Assembly: GCA_016124755.1 (NCBI GenBank) | Contig: WGNA01000008.1 | Location: 1 to 64,000 of the forward strand | From: Bacteroidota bacterium | Lineage (GTDB): Bacteria > Bacteroidota > Bacteroidia > NS11-12g > UBA9320 | Direction of reading: 5' to 3' | Length of the DNA stretch: 64,000 nt | Shown: positions 44,343 through 53,862 of the stretch, one piece after another | How the letters are laid out: every line of letters starts with the position of its first letter | How positions within the stretch are numbered: the first letter of the stretch is position 1 | Notes under the pieces: model-generated | Told to the model about the DNA's origin: nothing | Databases searched by the model: none | The model's input: only the letters and a program-made list of their open reading frames with translations | Program-made: the position numbers and the translations under genes

Positions 44343-45833
44343 ATGCTGAAGCAATCACTCAATCAAAAACTACTTCAGAAGCTTTCACCACAACAGATAC
44401 AGTTCATCAAACTACTCGAACTGAACACCCTCAATTTTGAGGAAAGAGTAGAGGAAGAGCTGTTGGAAAACCCGGCTTTGGAAAACGGAAAAGACGACGA
44501 TGACACGCGATCGTCGGACGATGAAGATTACAACTACGACAACGATTCGGAAACCGACAGCGATTACAACGACAAAGATGATTCACCCGAATACGAAAGT
44601 GAAATAGATGTTTCGGATTATCTCGGAGATGACGAGGGCGGAATTCAGCTCAACGAACATTTCAACCGCGACGAAGAGAAAGAAACCATTCCGATCAACT
44701 CCACAATTTCGTTCCGCGAAAACCTGAAAGATCAACTGGCATCAAGCCTTACTTCTGCCGAAGAAGAAGTGATTGCAGACCAGATTATCGGTACGCTCGA
44801 CGACGACGGCTATTTGCGCCGACCGCTGCGTTCCATGGTGAATGATCTTTTATTTACTATTAACATCCGCACAACCGAAGAGGAACTCGAAAAGGTGTTG
44901 AAGAAAATTCAGAATCTGGATCCTCCGGGTGTGGGAGCGAGGGATCTTCAGGAATGTCTCTTATTGCAAATACGGAGAAAGGCGAAACTTAAAAACACAC
45001 CAATCACGAAACTCGCCGAGATCATCATTGAAAAATACATGGAAGATTTCTCGAAGAAACACTACGAGCGTCTTCTGAAAAAACTCGATATCAACGAGCA
45101 ATATTTAAAAGAAGCCATCACCTTTATTTCGAGACTAAATCCGAAACCGGCAGGAAGTGCAGCCGACAGTGTGAAAATGGATTACATCATTCCGGATTTT
45201 GTCGTAAAGGAAGTTTATGGCGAACTCGAAGTGAGTCTAAATAACCGGAACACTCCTGAATTAAAGGTTTCTCCGAGTTACCGCGAAACGCTGAAAGGTT
45301 ACGAACAGGCCAAAAAGCCGGAAAAGAGCATGAAAGACGCAGTTCAGTTTATCAAGCAAAAACTCGACAGCGCCAAGTGGTTTGTTGAATCGGTAAAGCA
45401 GCGACAGAACACGCTTTTGCTCACCATGAATGCCATTGTTGAATTTCAGAAAGCCTACTTTTTAACCGGCGATGAAACGCATCTCCGCCCCATGATATTA
45501 AAGGATATTGCCGACCGCATTCACATGGACGTCTCAACCATTTCCCGTGTTGCGAGCAGTAAATATGTGGAAACCGACTTCGGGATTTTTAGTCTGAAAC
45601 ACTTCTTCTCAGAAGGAATTGTAACCGAAAGCGGCGAAGAAGTTTCGAACAAAGAGGTAAAGAAAATTCTGAGTGAAGCCATAGACAGCGAGAATAAACA
45701 AAAGCCACTCACCGACGGAAAGTTGATGGAAATTCTCAAATCCAAAGGTTACAACATCGCGCGTAGAACTGTCGCCAAGTATCGCGAGCAAATGCAGATT
45801 CCGGTTGCCCGGTTGAGAAAAGAACTTAAGTGA
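44343..45833 (+). CDS. rpoN: RNA polymerase sigma-54 factor
   Basis: 496 residues. Region I (LNQKLLQKLSPQQIQFIKLL) is Gln/Leu-rich and binds activators; acidic region II (about residues 50-105) is long and full of Asp/Glu; the core-binding domain follows; HTH near HMDVSTISRVASSKYVET; and the RpoN box appears as ARRTVAKYREQMQIP. Sigma-54 needs ATPase activators, none of which is encoded here. Overlaps the next gene by four bases (GTGA). Confidence 0.97.
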   Translation: MLKQSLNQKLLQKLSPQQIQFIKLLELNTLNFEERVEEELLENPALENGKDDDDTRSSDDEDYNYDNDSETDSDYNDKDDSPEYESEIDVSDYLGDDEGGIQLNEHFNRDEEKETIPINSTISFRENLKDQLASSLTSAEEEVIADQIIGTLDDDGYLRRPLRSMVNDLLFTINIRTTEEELEKVLKKIQNLDPPGVGARDLQECLLLQIRRKAKLKNTPITKLAEIIIEKYMEDFSKKHYERLLKKLDINEQYLKEAITFISRLNPKPAGSAADSVKMDYIIPDFVVKEVYGELEVSLNNRNTPELKVSPSYRETLKGYEQAKKPEKSMKDAVQFIKQKLDSAKWFVESVKQRQNTLLLTMNAIVEFQKAYFLTGDETHLRPMILKDIADRIHMDVSTISRVASSKYVETDFGIFSLKHFFSEGIVTESGEEVSNKEVKKILSEAIDSENKQKPLTDGKLMEILKSKGYNIARRTVAKYREQMQIPVARLRKELK

Positions 45834-46450
45834 GCGAGAGAACAGCTCGGTTTATATCGCTTATCGCCCATCCGGTTTTTGTTCCCACTTATGCGGTTCT
45901 GGCCATAATCAATTGGCATTTTTTGGTTGCAGCGACGATTCGTCCGGAGATGCGATGGATTTTTGCGACGGTTTTTTCGATGACGCTTTCGGTGGTTCCA
46001 ACCATTGGCGTTGCACTCATGCTAAAGAAATACACCATTTCGGAACTGTCTTCGATGTCGAGGGAAGAGCGCATCTCTTCATCGTTTGTTCTGGGCATGC
46101 TCTACCTGTTCGTGGCTTTTTCTTTTAAAACCCTTTTTGTTGCGGATATTCTAAAAGTATTTGTGATTGCGTTGGGTGTAAGTGCGCTCGTGTTATCGCT
46201 TATCAGCCGGTTGATGAAAATCAGTTTTCACGCTTTTTCATGGGCAGGAATGCTCGTGTTGATGATTGCCATTTCCACTCAGGCCGTGCACCGAATGGGG
46301 TGGATTGTAATTGCAACTCTTTTGTTCGGCGGACTGGTTGCGGTGGCCAGACTGAGACTCAATGCACACAAGCACTCCGAAGTTTATTGGGGTTATATTA
46401 TTGGTTTAATTTGCAACACTTCTGTTTACCTGATTTTTTATGGACTTTAG
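45830..46450 (+). CDS. PAP2-like integral membrane protein
   Basis: 206 residues with GTG start overlapping the rpoN stop. Five or six membrane helices. The segment ARLRLNAHKHSEVYWGYIIG recalls the last phosphatase motif of PAP2 enzymes (SRxxxxxHxxxD), but the first two motifs are not evident and the Asp is replaced, so catalytic activity is doubtful. Also overlaps the next gene by 11 bp. Function unknown. Confidence 0.72.
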   Translation: MSERTARFISLIAHPVFVPTYAVLAIINWHFLVAATIRPEMRWIFATVFSMTLSVVPTIGVALMLKKYTISELSSMSREERISSSFVLGMLYLFVAFSFKTLFVADILKVFVIALGVSALVLSLISRLMKISFHAFSWAGMLVLMIAISTQAVHRMGWIVIATLLFGGLVAVARLRLNAHKHSEVYWGYIIGLICNTSVYLIFYGL

Positions 46451-47222
46451 CTCAATTCTTTACGAAAAGAAAGGCCGCGCGGCGTACATCACACTCAACC
46501 GTCCGGATGTTTACAATGCCTTCGACGACTCACAGAGTTACGAATTACAGGATGCACTGAAAACCGCAAGTCGCGACAATGAAGTTCGGGTGATTGTATT
46601 AACCGGAGCCGGAAAAGCATTTTGTTCGGGTCAGGATTTGAAAGCGATCGCAGGTTCTAAAAACCGATCTCTTCGGGATTCTTTAGATAAGAGATACAAC
46701 CCGATTATCACCGCAATGCGCGAAATGCCCAAACCCATCATCGGAATGATAAACGGTGTGGCTGCCGGAGCGGGATGTTCTTTAGCGCTCGCCTGTGATT
46801 TTATCGTTGCTTCTGAAAAGGCTTCATTCATTGAAGTGTTCATCAATGTAGGATTGGTACTCGATTCGGGTTCCAGTTACTTCCTCCCGAGATTGGTTGG
46901 AAGTGCACGTGCCTTTGAAATGTCGACTATGGGGACGAAAGTTCCGGCACAACAGGCGATGGAATGGGGAATGATTAACCGCGTTGTTGCTTCGGAAGAA
47001 TTAGAATCGGAAACGGCTAAGGTAGTTGCGTACTATGAAAATGCACCGACCAAGGCCATTGCATTAATGAAACGAATGCTGAATAAATCTTTCAATTCCG
47101 ATCTGGCAACCATGCTTGAATATGAAGCTTGTTGTCAGGAAATTGCCGGGAAATCGGAAGATTATCAGGAAGGCGTAAAAGCCTTTAATGAGCGGAGAAC
47201 ACCTGAGTTTAAAGGTTGTTAA
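46440..47222 (+). CDS. Enoyl-CoA hydratase/isomerase family protein, PaaG-like
   Basis: 260 residues, crotonase fold. Oxyanion-hole segments FCSGQDLKAIAG and NGVAAGAGCSLALACDF; the PaaG-type segment GLVLDSGSSYFLPRLVG replaces the usual second hydratase Glu region. PaaG isomerises ring-epoxide phenylacetyl-CoA; general enoyl-CoA isomerases look similar. No other paa genes are present, so a role in fatty-acid or other CoA metabolism is equally possible. Third gene of the rpoN transcript, overlapping its neighbour. Confidence 0.88.
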   Translation: MDFSSILYEKKGRAAYITLNRPDVYNAFDDSQSYELQDALKTASRDNEVRVIVLTGAGKAFCSGQDLKAIAGSKNRSLRDSLDKRYNPIITAMREMPKPIIGMINGVAAGAGCSLALACDFIVASEKASFIEVFINVGLVLDSGSSYFLPRLVGSARAFEMSTMGTKVPAQQAMEWGMINRVVASEELESETAKVVAYYENAPTKAIALMKRMLNKSFNSDLATMLEYEACCQEIAGKSEDYQEGVKAFNERRTPEFKGC

Positions 47223-47242
47223 AAGTTTATATTTTTACCGCA

Positions 47243-48556
47243 ATGAAAAATTGGCTTTTCCTTCCGTTCATCTTGCTGATGATCGGATCCGCCGCAGCAC
47301 AGGACTGTGGAACAACTTCATACATCGATCATCTCGAAACACTTTATCCCGGAATTAAAAAGAGCATGGATCAGTCGTATTTGTCGGCCGTGCGCATGAG
47401 TGAGGTTCAGTCTCTCGGTAAGTTTGTTCCAACCGATACCATCTTTACTGTGCCCATTGTATTTCACGTGGTCTATCAGAAAGCAGATCAAAATATTTCG
47501 GATGAATTAATCCTCAATCAACTGGCAGTTCTCAACGCCGCATTTAATCGCGAAAATGCCGATACTGTAAATACGCGTGATATTTTCAAACCGGTTGCCG
47601 GAAGTTCAAGAATCCGGTTTGTGATGGCATCTGTTGATCCCGAAGGAAACCCAACCGACGGAATTGAAAGACGGCAAACAACACTGGCATCCTTTAACGC
47701 AAGTGGAAATGCAACAACAACCGATTATGTGAAACAGGCGACTTATGGTCTTGCCGCCTGGGACGCACAGAAATATCTCAACATCTGGATTTGCAATCTC
47801 AATCTTGCGGACGGAACACGATCTTTATTTGGTTACGCGTATCCGCCGGTGAATGCAAATTTCTGGGCCTCCAATTATTATAAAACCGATCCTTATCAGG
47901 GTGTGGTTCTGCACTACGAAACCATCGGTAGAGGCAATCCTTCTAATCTGGATTCTGCGTATTACACGAATGAAAAAACCATGATTCACGAAGTCGGTCA
48001 TTATTTCGGACTACGCCATATCTGGGGAGATTCCCCGATAACGAGCTACGGCTGCAGTTACGACGACTATATCGACGATACTCCGAATGCGAAAACAAAA
48101 AGTTCCGGTTGTAATTATAGTGCGAATACCTGTAATGCCGACGCAATGCCGGATATGGTCGAAAACTACATGGATTATAGTTCCGCGAAGTGTACAAATA
48201 TGTTCACCAAACAACAGGTGGCAGTGATGCGGTACAATCTGATTAATCTTAGAACAACGCTTCCACAATCTCAGGAAATAATTGGCACCGAGATTCCGGA
48301 TGTCGAGATTGAAGGCGTTTTCCCGAATCCGTTTTTTGAATCTGTTTCGGTAACCCGAAAAGCTCCGACTGATGAAACCATTCACTTCACCATGACTGAT
48401 ATGTTGGGACGTGAAATATTCTATGCGGAACAAACATCTTCTGAGTATGTGGTTACCTTTAATGGAATTGACCTTCCAGCCGGAATATACTGGGTGAATG
48501 TTCAGGTCGGAGAATCCGGAACGGTTTACCGCCAAAAAATGATCAAAGGTTTTTAA
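47243..48556 (+). CDS. Secreted M43-type zinc metalloprotease with T9SS sorting domain
   Basis: 437 residues from ATG 47243. Signal peptide (residues 1-20, ending GSAAAQ). Zinc-binding motif HEVGHYFGLRHIWGD (HExxHxxGxxH) and a downstream Met region VENYMDYSSAKCTNMF fit the pappalysin/cytophagalysin family M43B; paired cysteines are nearby. The C-terminal 75 residues are a type A T9SS domain (VFPNPFFESVSV, GIYWVNVQVGE). A secreted or surface protease. A one-mismatch -7 element (TATTTTTA, 47229-47236) ends six bases before the ATG, suggesting its own promoter at the end of the rpoN transcript. Confidence 0.92.
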   Translation: MKNWLFLPFILLMIGSAAAQDCGTTSYIDHLETLYPGIKKSMDQSYLSAVRMSEVQSLGKFVPTDTIFTVPIVFHVVYQKADQNISDELILNQLAVLNAAFNRENADTVNTRDIFKPVAGSSRIRFVMASVDPEGNPTDGIERRQTTLASFNASGNATTTDYVKQATYGLAAWDAQKYLNIWICNLNLADGTRSLFGYAYPPVNANFWASNYYKTDPYQGVVLHYETIGRGNPSNLDSAYYTNEKTMIHEVGHYFGLRHIWGDSPITSYGCSYDDYIDDTPNAKTKSSGCNYSANTCNADAMPDMVENYMDYSSAKCTNMFTKQQVAVMRYNLINLRTTLPQSQEIIGTEIPDVEIEGVFPNPFFESVSVTRKAPTDETIHFTMTDMLGREIFYAEQTSSEYVVTFNGIDLPAGIYWVNVQVGESGTVYRQKMIKGF

Positions 48557-48886
48557 TACCATAATCCACCTCTTCCTCTTTTGCTTCTGATTTCTTTCCG
48601 ATTTCAGTCTTAAAATTCTTTGTACTAAGTCTCTTTATCACAGGGCTTTTTCAGTGTTCTGATTAGTCAACACTTTTTTAAATTTCTGAACCTACAAATC
48701 ATCTCATGTGCTGTAAATACAGGCATTCGCGGGATAAGGCGATTTTCATTATGGTTTGGCTTTGTGGTTTACCGCACCTGATGTAAATCACAATGACCAA
48801 TTTTTTCTTTTAGCTCTAAAATTTTGTTTATCAGGTCTTTAGCCTAAAAATTCCGATGCAAGCAGCTTTGCCTTTTGAGCTGATGT

Positions 48887-48949
48887 ACACACCACGCTTT
48901 CAATGTGTTAGCCCGACAGCACTGTAGATTGCGGGCTATTGTCGTGTGT
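48887..48949 (+). promoter_or_regulatory. Nested inverted repeats before the giant adhesin gene
   Basis: Inner stem TAGCCCG (48909-48915)/CGGGCTA (48932-48938); outer arm ACACACCACG (48887-48896), which with one bulge pairs with CGTGTGT (48943-48949). Ends 22 bases before the adhesin ATG. It may be a structured 5' leader or operator. The rest of the 414-bp gap (48557-48970) shows nothing further. Confidence 0.4.
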
Positions 48950-48970
48950 TAGATCTGTTTTAAAATTAGA

Positions 48971-51900
48971 ATGGATACAAAATTTATTGCCATGAAATCG
49001 ATCGTTACCCGAATTGTCGCTGTGCTAATCTTATTCTCGGGATCGCTTGCAAATTCTTTAACCGCCCAACCCTGTTACTCCGGATATCGTTACCGGCAGG
49101 CAATTGTTCTGAGCAATGCAGGTTCGGCTCTCAAGAATTATCAGGTCGCGCATTTACTCAACACCTCTTCTCTGGTAAGTTCCGGTAAGATGAATTCTCT
49201 CGGGAAAGACATCCGCTTTTTGAGTAAACAGGGAAACGAATTAAAATACTGGATCGAAGACGGTACGATGAACACATCTACCACCCGACTCTGGATTAAA
49301 ACCGACAGCATCAAAGGTTATGGTCTCGATACCATTTACATGTTTTACGGGAATTCTTCGGCAACTCCCAAAAGTGATGCGTCGGCAACGTTCGACGTAT
49401 GGGATGATTTTAACGGAAGTTCACTTTCATCTGTCTGGTCGGGCTGCGGTTCAGGATCTTATTCGATCACCGGTGGTTTGCTAAAGTTGAATGCTTCTTC
49501 CAATACCATTCAGATTAAAGCCGGCACCGCCATTACGCATCCGGTTTGGATTGATGTTCTGGTTAATTCTGCTTCGGGTTCTAATGCATTGATCGGATCG
49601 GTGAATGCTTCCGGAAATGGTTATGCGGCAGGAATGTCTTCTTCGGCCAGAACTATCGAATCGGTAACTTCATCGTCTTGTGTAACTACAACCAATCTTC
49701 AATCAGTAGCGACATCTTCTTCAACCGGAGAGTGGTCGTTTGCCTGGGGAGGATCGGGAAATCAGAAGAGCGTCTGGACCTCCGGGTCTTTGAATTATAC
49801 ATCAAGCACGTATTCGTCAACCGGCTCTTTCAAACCCTTTGTTGCTGTTTCGGGAACAGGAACGCTTGAAGTTGACCACATCCGGATCAGACAATATGCC
49901 TCCAACCCGCCATCGGTTAGCACAGGTCCGGTTGTCGATATGAACTTTACGATAACTGCTACCTATGCTGCACCGCTTTGTGAAGACGGAACTCTTCGTC
50001 TTCGGGTAGATACCATAGTTGGCGCAACCTATTCGTGGGTGGGGCCGAACAGTTATTCTTCATCACTTCAAAATCCGATTATCACCGGCGTTAGTACTAA
50101 AGATGCCGGCCGGTACGATGTTACGGTTGACATTCCATCCGGATGTGCGAGCAAGTCATCTTCGGTGAACGTTAACATCTCTCCAAAAGCAAAAGGGGGA
50201 AGCGTATCCGGAACACAGACTGTTTGTTCGGGTTCTAATTCAGGAGTGCTTTCTCTGAGCGGACATACCGGAAATGTGGCGCGTTGGGATTCCAGCGCAA
50301 GTGCAACCGGTCCGTGGTATCCGATTACGAATACACAATTAAATCAAACCTATCTCAACCTAACGCAGAGCATGTATTACCGCGCGATTGTAACCAACGG
50401 CAATTGCTCTTTAGACAGTTCTGTTTATGCTAAAATCACGGTAAGTCCGCCGTCTGACGGAGGAAGTTTAACCGGTTCCACAAGAGTTTGTGCAGGTTCC
50501 AATTCCGGAACGATTTCGTTGAGTGGTTATACCGGCAACATTGTTAGATGGGAATACAGCGAGAACGGAAACCTCTGGAATAGCATGGTGAATAAAGGTA
50601 CATCTCACCAATATAGCAACCTCACTAAAACCATGTATTACCGGGCGGTTGTGCAGAATGGAAACTGCAACGTCGGGTATTCGTCAGTTGCCGTTGTTGA
50701 AGTGGATCTTGCTTCGCTTGGTGGGATCGCAAAGGGCGACACCATTGTTTGTCCTGATGATAACACCGGAAACATAATCGTTAGCGGAAATCGGGGTGAT
50801 GTAATTCAATGGGAAACGTCGTTGAACGGAACCTCAAACTGGCAAAGTCTTTCCGGAACTTCCGATACTTTTTCTTATTCCAATCTTTCCATCAACACAT
50901 ATTTCCGGGCGGTGATTAAAAACGGAACTTGTCCGGCTACCGAATCAACTCCGGCTTTTGTTGAAATGTTTGATAAGTCAGCTGCCGGTTCTATCAGCGG
51001 CGGATCAACGGTCTGCGAAGGTTCAAATTCAGGAACCATCAAGGTAACCGGAACAAAAGGCAACATTCTGAAATGGCAATACAGTAACAATCTCACTTCA
51101 TGGACTGATGTTGCTTCAACTTCAACTTCATTGAGTTGGTACAACCTTACCGACTCGACACATTACCGCGCGATTGCCGCTAACAAAGGTTGTAAAGCCG
51201 ACACATCGAACATCGAAAGTGTGTTTGTACACAAAGAAAGTGTGAGCGGTTACATTGCCGGAACCGATGAGGTATGTGTAACCGGAAATACCGTTACCAT
51301 TAATCTGAATTCATTTCGGGGAGACATTGAAAAATGGGAATATTCATCTACAGGATATGCGCCCTGGACAGCAGTTAATACAACGTCGTCATCCATTTCC
51401 GAAACCAATCTCCAGCAGAGCAGATACTACCGGGCTCTCGTGAAAAACGGTGTTTGTCCGAGAGCTACCAGTAGTGCTTTTGAAGTAAAAGTGAATGCCG
51501 TTACTAATGCAGGAACTGCCGGTCCGGATGTTAAAATCTGTGAAGGTGTGAACTTCGGAGTGATCAGTCTTTCGGGTGCAACCGGAGATGTTGTTAAATG
51601 GCAAAAAACGAATTCCCCTTCATCCGGTTCATGGAGCGACATTAGTAACGCAACCACCAAACAGGATTTTCAGAATCTGAATGATAATATCTGGTTCCGG
51701 GCCATTGTGCAAAACGGTGCTTGTCCGGCAGATACTTCAAACAATGCAATGGTTGAAGTTTCGTCTAACACGGTTGCCGGAACGCTGAGCGGAGAAGCCG
51801 GATTTTGTTCGAAGACCAATACAGGAAGTCTCACATTAGTTAATTATACAGGTGATGTTCAGTATTGGGAAATGTCTGAAAACAATGGAGATCAATGGAC

Positions 51901-53839
51901 CACTATGCCGATTAAAACGGATTCGTACAGCTACACCGATCTCAACAAAACCACCATGTACCGCGCGGTTATCAAAAACGGGGCGTGCAATCTTTTAACA
52001 ACGAATCAGTTAACCATTAGCATTGCCGAGCCATCGTTCGCCGGAAACATTTATTCTTCCGTTTCGGAGGTTTGTGAGAATTCAAACTTCGGAACCATCG
52101 TGGCGAATGATGCGGTTGGTGAAATAAAAGCCTGGGAATACAAAACGCCGGCAACCAACTGGACAACCCTGAAAAACACTACTAAGCAACTCAGCTATTT
52201 TAATCTCACAGAAGAAACAAGTTACCGCACAATCGCAACCAACTCATTCTGTAAAACCGATACATCAGCCGTCTTCACGATGAAGGTTTCCACGCCGACA
52301 GTTGGCGGTACTATCGTTGGAATTTCTCAGGTATGCGTCGGCATGTCGGATATTCAACTCAATATTACCGGTGAGAACGGTACGATTCAAAAATGGGAAA
52401 TGGCTTCCGACTCAAAAGGTCCCTGGATAGATCTTGCCGGAAATGTTGATTCGGTTTCGGTTATTAAACCACAGGCTTCTGCTTTTTACCGTGTAAAGGT
52501 AATGAGCGGAGCATGTCAGGCAGATTACAGCGAAATCTTTTCACTGCGGGTTGATTCGCACACGACCGGTGGAATTGTAACCGGAGGAATGGAAGTTTGT
52601 TCCGGATCGAATATCGGTTCACTGCAATTAAACAATCAGAATGGTGATGTGATCCGATGGGAAAGCAGAGAAATCGGTGTGCAAAACTGGAATGCCGTTG
52701 CCAACACGAATCCATCCTTTAATTATCAGAATATTACAGAATCAACCGAATACAGAGCGGTTGTGAAAAACGGAGTGTGCCCCGATTCCAACAGTAGTTC
52801 AACCACTCTTTTAGTGAATCCGATTCCGACCGTAGATATCGTTCACGGCAATCTTTGCGACGGATCGGTTATTAATTTTAAAGCGGATGCGACTATTACG
52901 AATGGAAATATCACCGGTTACAACTGGAATTTCTCAGACGGATTTACATCTCAACTCAACCAGTTCGACAAATCATTTTTACTGCCCGGGAAATACACAG
53001 TAACCTTAAAAGCCTTTACTGATAAAGGATGTGAAGCGATACATTTCGATGATCTGCAAGTGGGAGAGACACCCATGGTGTTTTTTAGAATAACAAAAGG
53101 CCTGACTTCCGAAACCGGCTGTTTGAACGATACACTCGTTTTTGAAAACCTTACAACCCATTCTGATCTCAGTGGTCTTGACTTCAAGTGGGATTTGGGA
53201 GACGGAACCCAAAGCACAGATTTCAAACCGACCAAAGCATACTCAATACCCGGAGATTACACGATTACACTTGACGTAACATCGAGAACCGGATGCGCAG
53301 AATCGCACAGTTCAGATTACACGATTTACGAACAACACAAGCCTATCGCCGGAAAGGATGTACAGGTGAGTAAAGGAATCGAAGTTCAGCTCAGCGCGAC
53401 CGGTTCGGTGGTTTACCGATGGACACCTGCAGACAAACTCAACGACGCAACCATTTCAAATCCGGTAGCTAAAATCTCCGAAACCACATTGTTTATCGTA
53501 ACCGGAACCGACTATTACGGATGCGAAAGCAAAGACAGCGTAATGCTTACCGTAAAAGATGATTATAAAGTACTCCCGAACAACGTGATTACTCCGGACG
53601 GAAACGGTGAAAACGACGTATGGCTCATTGCCAATCTCGAATCGTATCCGGATAACCGGGTAGTGATTTTCGATCGCTGGGGAAGAGAGATTTATTCGAA
53701 AGAAAGATATGAAAATGATTGGGGTGCAACCGATAAGGATGGCAGGTTGCTGATGGACGGAACCTATTACTATGTATTGGAATTCCCGGAAAAGAAAATC
53801 GTAATGAAAGGTGCCATCACAGTTATTAAAAACAGATAA
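48971..53839 (+). CDS. Giant Ig-repeat surface protein with T9SS type B (CHU_C) sorting domain
   Basis: 1622 residues; an internal Met at 48992 (MKSIVTRIVAVLILF) gives a more typical signal peptide and may be the true start. DUF2341-like domain (CYSGYRYRQAIVLSN to about residue 130) and a lectin-like beta-sandwich (to about 310) precede an Ig-like segment. About ten repeats of 86-90 residues follow (about 405-1290), each with a pattern like VC-GSNSGTI-LSG-TG-V-WE...YRAVVKNG-C, containing two Cys. Then two PKD domains (NWNFSDG, KWDLGDG) and the gliding-motility-associated C-terminus (NVITPDGNGENDVWLI, VVIFDRWGREIYSKE). Likely adhesin carried to the surface by T9SS with a PorP/SprF partner, which is the next gene. 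Confidence 0.92.
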   Translation: MDTKFIAMKSIVTRIVAVLILFSGSLANSLTAQPCYSGYRYRQAIVLSNAGSALKNYQVAHLLNTSSLVSSGKMNSLGKDIRFLSKQGNELKYWIEDGTMNTSTTRLWIKTDSIKGYGLDTIYMFYGNSSATPKSDASATFDVWDDFNGSSLSSVWSGCGSGSYSITGGLLKLNASSNTIQIKAGTAITHPVWIDVLVNSASGSNALIGSVNASGNGYAAGMSSSARTIESVTSSSCVTTTNLQSVATSSSTGEWSFAWGGSGNQKSVWTSGSLNYTSSTYSSTGSFKPFVAVSGTGTLEVDHIRIRQYASNPPSVSTGPVVDMNFTITATYAAPLCEDGTLRLRVDTIVGATYSWVGPNSYSSSLQNPIITGVSTKDAGRYDVTVDIPSGCASKSSSVNVNISPKAKGGSVSGTQTVCSGSNSGVLSLSGHTGNVARWDSSASATGPWYPITNTQLNQTYLNLTQSMYYRAIVTNGNCSLDSSVYAKITVSPPSDGGSLTGSTRVCAGSNSGTISLSGYTGNIVRWEYSENGNLWNSMVNKGTSHQYSNLTKTMYYRAVVQNGNCNVGYSSVAVVEVDLASLGGIAKGDTIVCPDDNTGNIIVSGNRGDVIQWETSLNGTSNWQSLSGTSDTFSYSNLSINTYFRAVIKNGTCPATESTPAFVEMFDKSAAGSISGGSTVCEGSNSGTIKVTGTKGNILKWQYSNNLTSWTDVASTSTSLSWYNLTDSTHYRAIAANKGCKADTSNIESVFVHKESVSGYIAGTDEVCVTGNTVTINLNSFRGDIEKWEYSSTGYAPWTAVNTTSSSISETNLQQSRYYRALVKNGVCPRATSSAFEVKVNAVTNAGTAGPDVKICEGVNFGVISLSGATGDVVKWQKTNSPSSGSWSDISNATTKQDFQNLNDNIWFRAIVQNGACPADTSNNAMVEVSSNTVAGTLSGEAGFCSKTNTGSLTLVNYTGDVQYWEMSENNGDQWTTMPIKTDSYSYTDLNKTTMYRAVIKNGACNLLTTNQLTISIAEPSFAGNIYSSVSEVCENSNFGTIVANDAVGEIKAWEYKTPATNWTTLKNTTKQLSYFNLTEETSYRTIATNSFCKTDTSAVFTMKVSTPTVGGTIVGISQVCVGMSDIQLNITGENGTIQKWEMASDSKGPWIDLAGNVDSVSVIKPQASAFYRVKVMSGACQADYSEIFSLRVDSHTTGGIVTGGMEVCSGSNIGSLQLNNQNGDVIRWESREIGVQNWNAVANTNPSFNYQNITESTEYRAVVKNGVCPDSNSSSTTLLVNPIPTVDIVHGNLCDGSVINFKADATITNGNITGYNWNFSDGFTSQLNQFDKSFLLPGKYTVTLKAFTDKGCEAIHFDDLQVGETPMVFFRITKGLTSETGCLNDTLVFENLTTHSDLSGLDFKWDLGDGTQSTDFKPTKAYSIPGDYTITLDVTSRTGCAESHSSDYTIYEQHKPIAGKDVQVSKGIEVQLSATGSVVYRWTPADKLNDATISNPVAKISETTLFIVTGTDYYGCESKDSVMLTVKDDYKVLPNNVITPDGNGENDVWLIANLESYPDNRVVIFDRWGREIYSKERYENDWGATDKDGRLLMDGTYYYVLEFPEKKIVMKGAITVIKNR

Positions 53840-53862
53840 AACAACCACGAAGTAGTAAAGAC

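Noticed and set aside
46440-47222. Phenylacetate degradation operon
   Set aside because: Only one PaaG-like gene is seen; the neighbours are rpoN, a membrane protein and a protease.
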